DNA of 64,000 nucleotides. It comes from Duganella sp. SG902 (lineage in GTDB: Bacteria > Pseudomonadota > Gammaproteobacteria > Burkholderiales > Burkholderiaceae_D). Under the pieces are notes generated by a model, which was not told the origin of the DNA, did not search any database, and was given only the letters and a program-made list of their open reading frames with translations. The stretch lies in the NCBI RefSeq assembly GCF_013376005.1, contig NZ_JABMJK010000011.1, forward strand, positions 62,001 through 126,000. Reading direction: 5' to 3'. A program made the translations under genes and the position numbers. Below are positions 60,735-64,000 of the stretch, one piece after another; position 1 is the stretch's first letter, and each line of letters starts with the position of its first letter.

Positions 60735-62306
60735 GTGTTCAGCAAACATTTATTCTATCTGACCAGCGACCAGCTGCGCGCCTACCAGTGGCACGGCGGC
60801 CGCCTGAGCGGCGGCGTGGCCTTCGCCAACACCCGCGCCGGCATCGACGACTTCATGGACTACGTCGACAGCCACCGCGCCTCGCCGGTCTACATCCTGG
60901 CCGACCTGATCGAGGAGGACTTCCAGCGCCTCACCATGCCGCACGTGAGCGGACTGGCCGCGCGCAAGCTGCAACAACGCCGGCTGGCGCAGCAATACCG
61001 CGAGACGCCGTTCCGCCACCACGAGGTGCAGGGCCGCGAACCGGCCGGCCGGCGCGACGACGTCGTGCTGCTGTCGGCGCTGACCAATCCCTCCTCGGTG
61101 CAACCATGGGTGGAGGCGCTCGAGCAGCTGCACGTGCCGCTGGCCGGCCTGTATTCGACCACCCTGCTGAGCGAGGCGCTGGCGCAGCGCCTGAAGCTGC
61201 GCGACGAGCACCTGCTGCTGGTGACGCAGCAATCGGCCGGCTGGCGCCAGAGCTACTTCCAGCGCGGCATGCTGAAGTTCTCGCGCCTGACGCCGGCCAT
61301 CGACCGCGACGGCAATCCCATCAACATCGGCGGCGAGACCGCCAAGACCCAGCAATTCCTCACCAGCCAGCGCCTGATCGGCCGCGGCAACGTGCTGCAG
61401 ACCGTGGTGATCGCCCCGGCCGCCGACACCGAGGCGCTCGACCAGCAATGCGAGGACGGCGCCGAAACCGAGTTCCGCTTCCTGACGCTGGAATCGGTGG
61501 CCGCGCGCGTCGGTCTCAAGACGGCGGACGACGAGGCCGCGCAGCTGGCGGCGCACATGGCCGAGCCGCTGATGCTGGCCTTCCTCGCCAGAAGCAAGCC
61601 GGACAGCCACTACACGCTGGGCGCGTGGCAGCGCTACTTCAAGCTGTGGCGCCTGCGCGTCAACCTGTACGGCGTCAGCGCGGCACTGGCCATCGTCGGC
61701 GCCGGCGTCACCGGCTACAACCTGTGGCAGCTGGCCCAGGCCGAGAGCGACAGCACCCAGCTCAAGCGCGAGGCGGCGCAGTTCGACCAGCGCTACCGCG
61801 CGCTGATGGCCGAAATGCCGCCACGCGTGACCACCACCGCCAATATGCGGGCGGCGGTGAATGTCGAGCGCATGCTGGCCACGCAGTCGGCCACGCCGCT
61901 GGGCATGGCCACCCTGGTCAGCCGCGCGCTGGAGGCGGCGCCGCAGGTGCGGCTGGTGCAGATGGACTGGAAGGTTGGCGTGCCGGCCGCCAACGCGCCG
62001 GCGCCGGGCCAGGAAGACAATCAGGCCGCGCCGATCTCCTCGCTGGTGGCCGGCATTCCGGCCCGCGCGCCGCAGGTGCTGCTGGTGGAAGCGGAGATCC
62101 TGACGCCGCCCGATGATTACCGCGCCGCCGTCGACAGCATGAACCAGTTCGCGCAGGCGCTGGCGCGCCACCCGCACCTGACGGTGGAGATCGAGAAGCC
62201 GCCGGTCGATACCCGTTCCTCGGTCAAGCTGGCCGGCAAGGCGGGCCCGCAGGCTGGCGAGACCGGCCGCGCCAAATTCACCCTGAACCTGGTGTGGAAA
62301 CCATGA
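60735..62306 (+). CDS. GspL-like (PilM-PilN fused) assembly protein
   Basis: 523 residues from GTG 60735 (GAGG upstream). The N-terminal ~300 residues look like a cytoplasmic actin-fold of PilM/GspL type (YILADLIEEDFQRLTMPHVS, LAGLYSTTLLSEALAQRLKL). One transmembrane helix follows near 315-335 (VSAALAIVGAGVTGYNLWQL), then a coiled coil and periplasmic PilN-like domain. In the MSHA locus the same roles are split between two genes. No close named family is recognised; the assignment rests on topology and gene order. Confidence 0.7.
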   Translation: MFSKHLFYLTSDQLRAYQWHGGRLSGGVAFANTRAGIDDFMDYVDSHRASPVYILADLIEEDFQRLTMPHVSGLAARKLQQRRLAQQYRETPFRHHEVQGREPAGRRDDVVLLSALTNPSSVQPWVEALEQLHVPLAGLYSTTLLSEALAQRLKLRDEHLLLVTQQSAGWRQSYFQRGMLKFSRLTPAIDRDGNPINIGGETAKTQQFLTSQRLIGRGNVLQTVVIAPAADTEALDQQCEDGAETEFRFLTLESVAARVGLKTADDEAAQLAAHMAEPLMLAFLARSKPDSHYTLGAWQRYFKLWRLRVNLYGVSAALAIVGAGVTGYNLWQLAQAESDSTQLKREAAQFDQRYRALMAEMPPRVTTTANMRAAVNVERMLATQSATPLGMATLVSRALEAAPQVRLVQMDWKVGVPAANAPAPGQEDNQAAPISSLVAGIPARAPQVLLVEAEILTPPDDYRAAVDSMNQFAQALARHPHLTVEIEKPPVDTRSSVKLAGKAGPQAGETGRAKFTLNLVWKP

Positions 62307-62992
62307 GTACCCATCCTGTCACCGGCCCGAAGAAGACGGCGCCCACCATCGCCATGCCGTACTGGATCAACGAATTCGCGCTGATCCGCACGGCGGTGCT
62401 GACCTTGGTGGCGGCGCTGACCATCTCGGCCACGTTTGTGCTGCTGAGCGACTTGAACAAGCAGGAAGCCATCGAGCACGCCGAGCGCGCGCAACGCAAC
62501 CGCGACGCCGCCTATTCGCTGTACGCCCAGGTCGACCAGGAAAAACGCGACATCCGCAATTTCCAGCAGCGCTACGTGCAGCTGCGCCAGCGCGGGCTGG
62601 TGGGTGACGAGCGGCGCCTGGAATGGCTGGACACAATGCGCCGCGCGCAGGCGCAGCTCAAGCTGCCGCCGCTCAGCTACGAGATCGAGCCGCAGCAGGT
62701 GGTGCAACTGGAAACGCCGCTCGACCTCGGCGAATTCCAGCTGCGCGGCAGCCGCATGCACCTGCACATGGAGCTGCTGCACGAGCTGGACCTGTTCAAC
62801 TTCTTCCAGGAGCTGCGCGAAAATAGCTACGCGGTGGTGCAGGATTGCTCGATCAAGCGGCTGGGCGTGGTGGCCGGCACGCCGGGCGCGCCCACGCTGG
62901 GCGCCGATTGCACCCTGAACTGGATCACCCTCAACACGGCGCCGAAAGCGCCGGCGCTGGCAGAGGCCATGCCGCGGAAAGGCAAGCTATGA
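62303..62992 (+). CDS. PilO/GspM-like bitopic protein of second locus
   Basis: 229 residues: cytoplasmic start, transmembrane helix (TAVLTLVAALTISATFVLLS), long coiled coil (HAERAQRNRDAAYSLYAQVD) and a small periplasmic domain (RLEWLDTMRRAQAQLKLPPL, HMELLHELDLFNFFQELREN) resembling MshJ/PilO. ATG 62303 overlaps the previous stop (ATGA), and the next gene starts in its own stop. Confidence 0.74.
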   Translation: MSTHPVTGPKKTAPTIAMPYWINEFALIRTAVLTLVAALTISATFVLLSDLNKQEAIEHAERAQRNRDAAYSLYAQVDQEKRDIRNFQQRYVQLRQRGLVGDERRLEWLDTMRRAQAQLKLPPLSYEIEPQQVVQLETPLDLGEFQLRGSRMHLHMELLHELDLFNFFQELRENSYAVVQDCSIKRLGVVAGTPGAPTLGADCTLNWITLNTAPKAPALAEAMPRKGKL

Positions 62993-63795
62993 AGCGCGCA
63001 GCCCTGATCGCGCTGCTGGCCGCCGCCGGCTGGGCCCAGGCCCAGGTCACGCTGGGCCGGCTGTTTTCCTCGCCGGAGGAACGGGCGGCGATGGAGAATG
63101 CCCGTGGCGGCCAGGTCACGCCGCCGCCCACCGGCCAAGGCGCGCAGACGGTCGTCGGCGCGCCGCCCGGCGCTCCCGGCGCCCCGCAGATGGTGGCGGG
63201 CGAACCAACCGGCTACACCGGCGGTGCCGGTGGAGTCGCTGGCGCTCCGTCAGGTTACACCGGTGGTGCCGGCGGGGTGGCTGGTGCGCCGCCAGGTTAT
63301 ACCGGTGGCGCCGGCGGAGTGGCGGGAGCTCCGCCAGGTTACACCGGTGGCGCCGGCGGGGTGGCTGGTGCGCCACCAGGTTATACCGGTGGCGCCGGCG
63401 GAGTGGCGGGAGCTCCGCCAGGTTACACCGGTGGCGCCGGCGGGGTGGCTGGTGCGCCACCTGGCTACGCCGGCGGCCCCGGGATGGTGGCCGGCGCCCC
63501 GCCCGGCGCCCCCGGCGGCCCGCCGATGCAGGACCCGATGGCGGGCGCCGCCGGCGCCATGCCGTCCGCCGCCTCCACGCTGACCATGACCGGCGTGCTG
63601 CGCAGCAGCGACAACCAGATCACCGTGTGGCTCAACGGCACGCCCCAGCCCTACCTGCAAGGCGCGCTGACGCCGCCCGGCGCCGGCCCCGCCGCGCTGA
63701 CCCTGGCGCTGCCGTCCGGGACCAAGGTCATCCTCAAGCCCGGCCAGCGCTACGACCTCAACGAAAGACGCGTCAAGGATGTCAATGAACCCTAA
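62989..63795 (+). CDS. MshK/PilP-like exported protein with collagen-like repeats
   Basis: 268 residues. Signal peptide MKRAALIALLAAAGWAQAQ, then seven tandem 14-residue units GYTGGAGGVAGAPP (residues 75-172), the last degenerate. The C-terminal ~80 residues (LTMTGVLRSSDNQITVWLNG, KVILKPGQRYDLNERRVKDV) resemble MshK/GspC-type secretin-contact domains. The repeats would form a flexible or collagen-like Gly-rich tether through the periplasm. ATG 62989 overlaps the previous stop. Role by gene order only; the repeat is unlike anything in MshK. Confidence 0.75.
   Translation: MKRAALIALLAAAGWAQAQVTLGRLFSSPEERAAMENARGGQVTPPPTGQGAQTVVGAPPGAPGAPQMVAGEPTGYTGGAGGVAGAPSGYTGGAGGVAGAPPGYTGGAGGVAGAPPGYTGGAGGVAGAPPGYTGGAGGVAGAPPGYTGGAGGVAGAPPGYAGGPGMVAGAPPGAPGGPPMQDPMAGAAGAMPSAASTLTMTGVLRSSDNQITVWLNGTPQPYLQGALTPPGAGPAALTLALPSGTKVILKPGQRYDLNERRVKDVNEP
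63211..63504 (+). repeat. coding tandem repeat, 7 x 42 bp
   Basis: Seven in-frame 42-bp units inside the MshK-like gene. Units 3 and 5 (type GGTTATACC...) and units 4 and 6 (GGTTACACC...) are near-identical pairs, giving an 84-bp higher-order period and pointing to recent duplication. Length variation by slippage would change the tether by 14 or 28 residues without a frameshift. Confidence 0.95.
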
Positions 63796-64000
63796 GTCCG
63801 CCCGTGGCCGCCAGTCCGGCTTCACGCTGGTGGAAATCGCCATCGTGCTGCTGATCGTCGGCCTGATGATCGGCGGCCTGATCGCGCCGCTATCGTCGCA
63901 ACTGGAACAGCGCCGCGTGAGCGACACCCAACGCGTGATGGGCGAGGCGCGCGAGGCGCTGTTCGGCTTCGCGCTGCGCAACGGCTACCTGCCCTGCCCC
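63785..64000 (+). CDS. prepilin/pseudopilin (partial, 3' end outside window)
   Basis: 72 residues are visible from ATG 63785 (AAGG six bases upstream; in-frame ATG 63779 is an alternative). Type IV leader GRQSGFTLVEIAIVLLIVGL with cut after Gly and Glu at +5, then LIAPLSSQLEQRRVSDTQRV and LRNGYLPCP. First pilin of the second locus; it overlaps the MshK-like gene by 11 bases. The product continues past the right edge. Confidence 0.9.
   Translation, partial: MNPKSARGRQSGFTLVEIAIVLLIVGLMIGGLIAPLSSQLEQRRVSDTQRVMGEAREALFGFALRNGYLPCP

Noticed and set aside
63211..63504. possible CRISPR array
   Set aside because: Repeats are contiguous 42-bp coding units without unique spacers, in frame with a signal-peptide protein.

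Overview
The window looks like a GC-rich betaproteobacterial chromosome, most likely Oxalobacteraceae (Massilia/Duganella/Janthinobacterium type). The pointers are protein style, the phaR-phaC arrangement, pgeF-rluD next to bamD, and an MSHA-type pilus locus beside a second, parallel pilus or secretion locus. This placement is inference from gene content only. No rRNA, tRNA, CRISPR array or complete insertion sequence was seen.

Layout. (1) 1-2.5 kb: a truncated GAF-GGDEF gene, a low-molecular-weight tyrosine phosphatase, an alpha/beta hydrolase and a small membrane protein. (2) 2.5-5.2 kb: a two-gene DNA-repair cassette (radical SAM protein plus DUF4130-UdgX fusion) behind a textbook LexA box. 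(3) 5.2-9.5 kb: a tightly coupled run of an exported creatininase-like protein, an exported beta-propeller, a cystathionine beta-lyase-type enzyme and a HisC-type aminotransferase. (4) 9.6-12.1 kb: rimO and a LacI-family regulator.

(5) 12.1-21.9 kb is a light-response island. On the minus strand a TetR regulator is followed by a photoactive-yellow-protein homologue with the chromophore cysteine, a PAS-PAS-GGDEF protein and a PAS-GGDEF-EAL protein. Divergently, seven plus-strand genes encode a flavoprotein, DUF1365, a CFA-synthase-type methyltransferase, an SDR, TspO, FolE and a BLUF photoreceptor with every key flavin-site residue. Two unrelated blue-light sensors thus flank one regulatory region.

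(6) 21.9-30.2 kb: a beta-glucoside uptake locus (TonB receptor, ABC importer, GH1 glucosidase) with two matching LacI-type palindromic operators and a 90-bp near-perfect palindrome. (7) 30.3-39.3 kb: housekeeping and storage genes (phaR, phaC, pgeF, rluD, bamD, yaaA, a PIN protein, an aminotransferase, a degenerate HD-GYP protein), with three copies of one dispersed inverted repeat.

(8) 39.3-52.5 kb, minus strand: an MSHA-type pilus locus, transcribed as mshE-G-(minor pilin)-A-C-D-O-P and then mshI-PilN-J-K-L-M-N. Its ATPase MshE carries a c-di-GMP-binding MshEN domain, so c-di-GMP made or destroyed by the light operon could act on this pilus. (9) 52.6-64 kb, plus strand and divergent from mshE: a second complete MSHA/type-II-secretion-like machine (orphan ABC ATPase, ExeA-like ATPase, secretin, TPR protein, GspE, GspF, GspL-like, PilO/GspM-like, a MshK-like protein with collagen-like 14-residue tandem repeats, and a prepilin cut by the window end). 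Regions 5, 8 and 9 are the most likely to hold undescribed biology.
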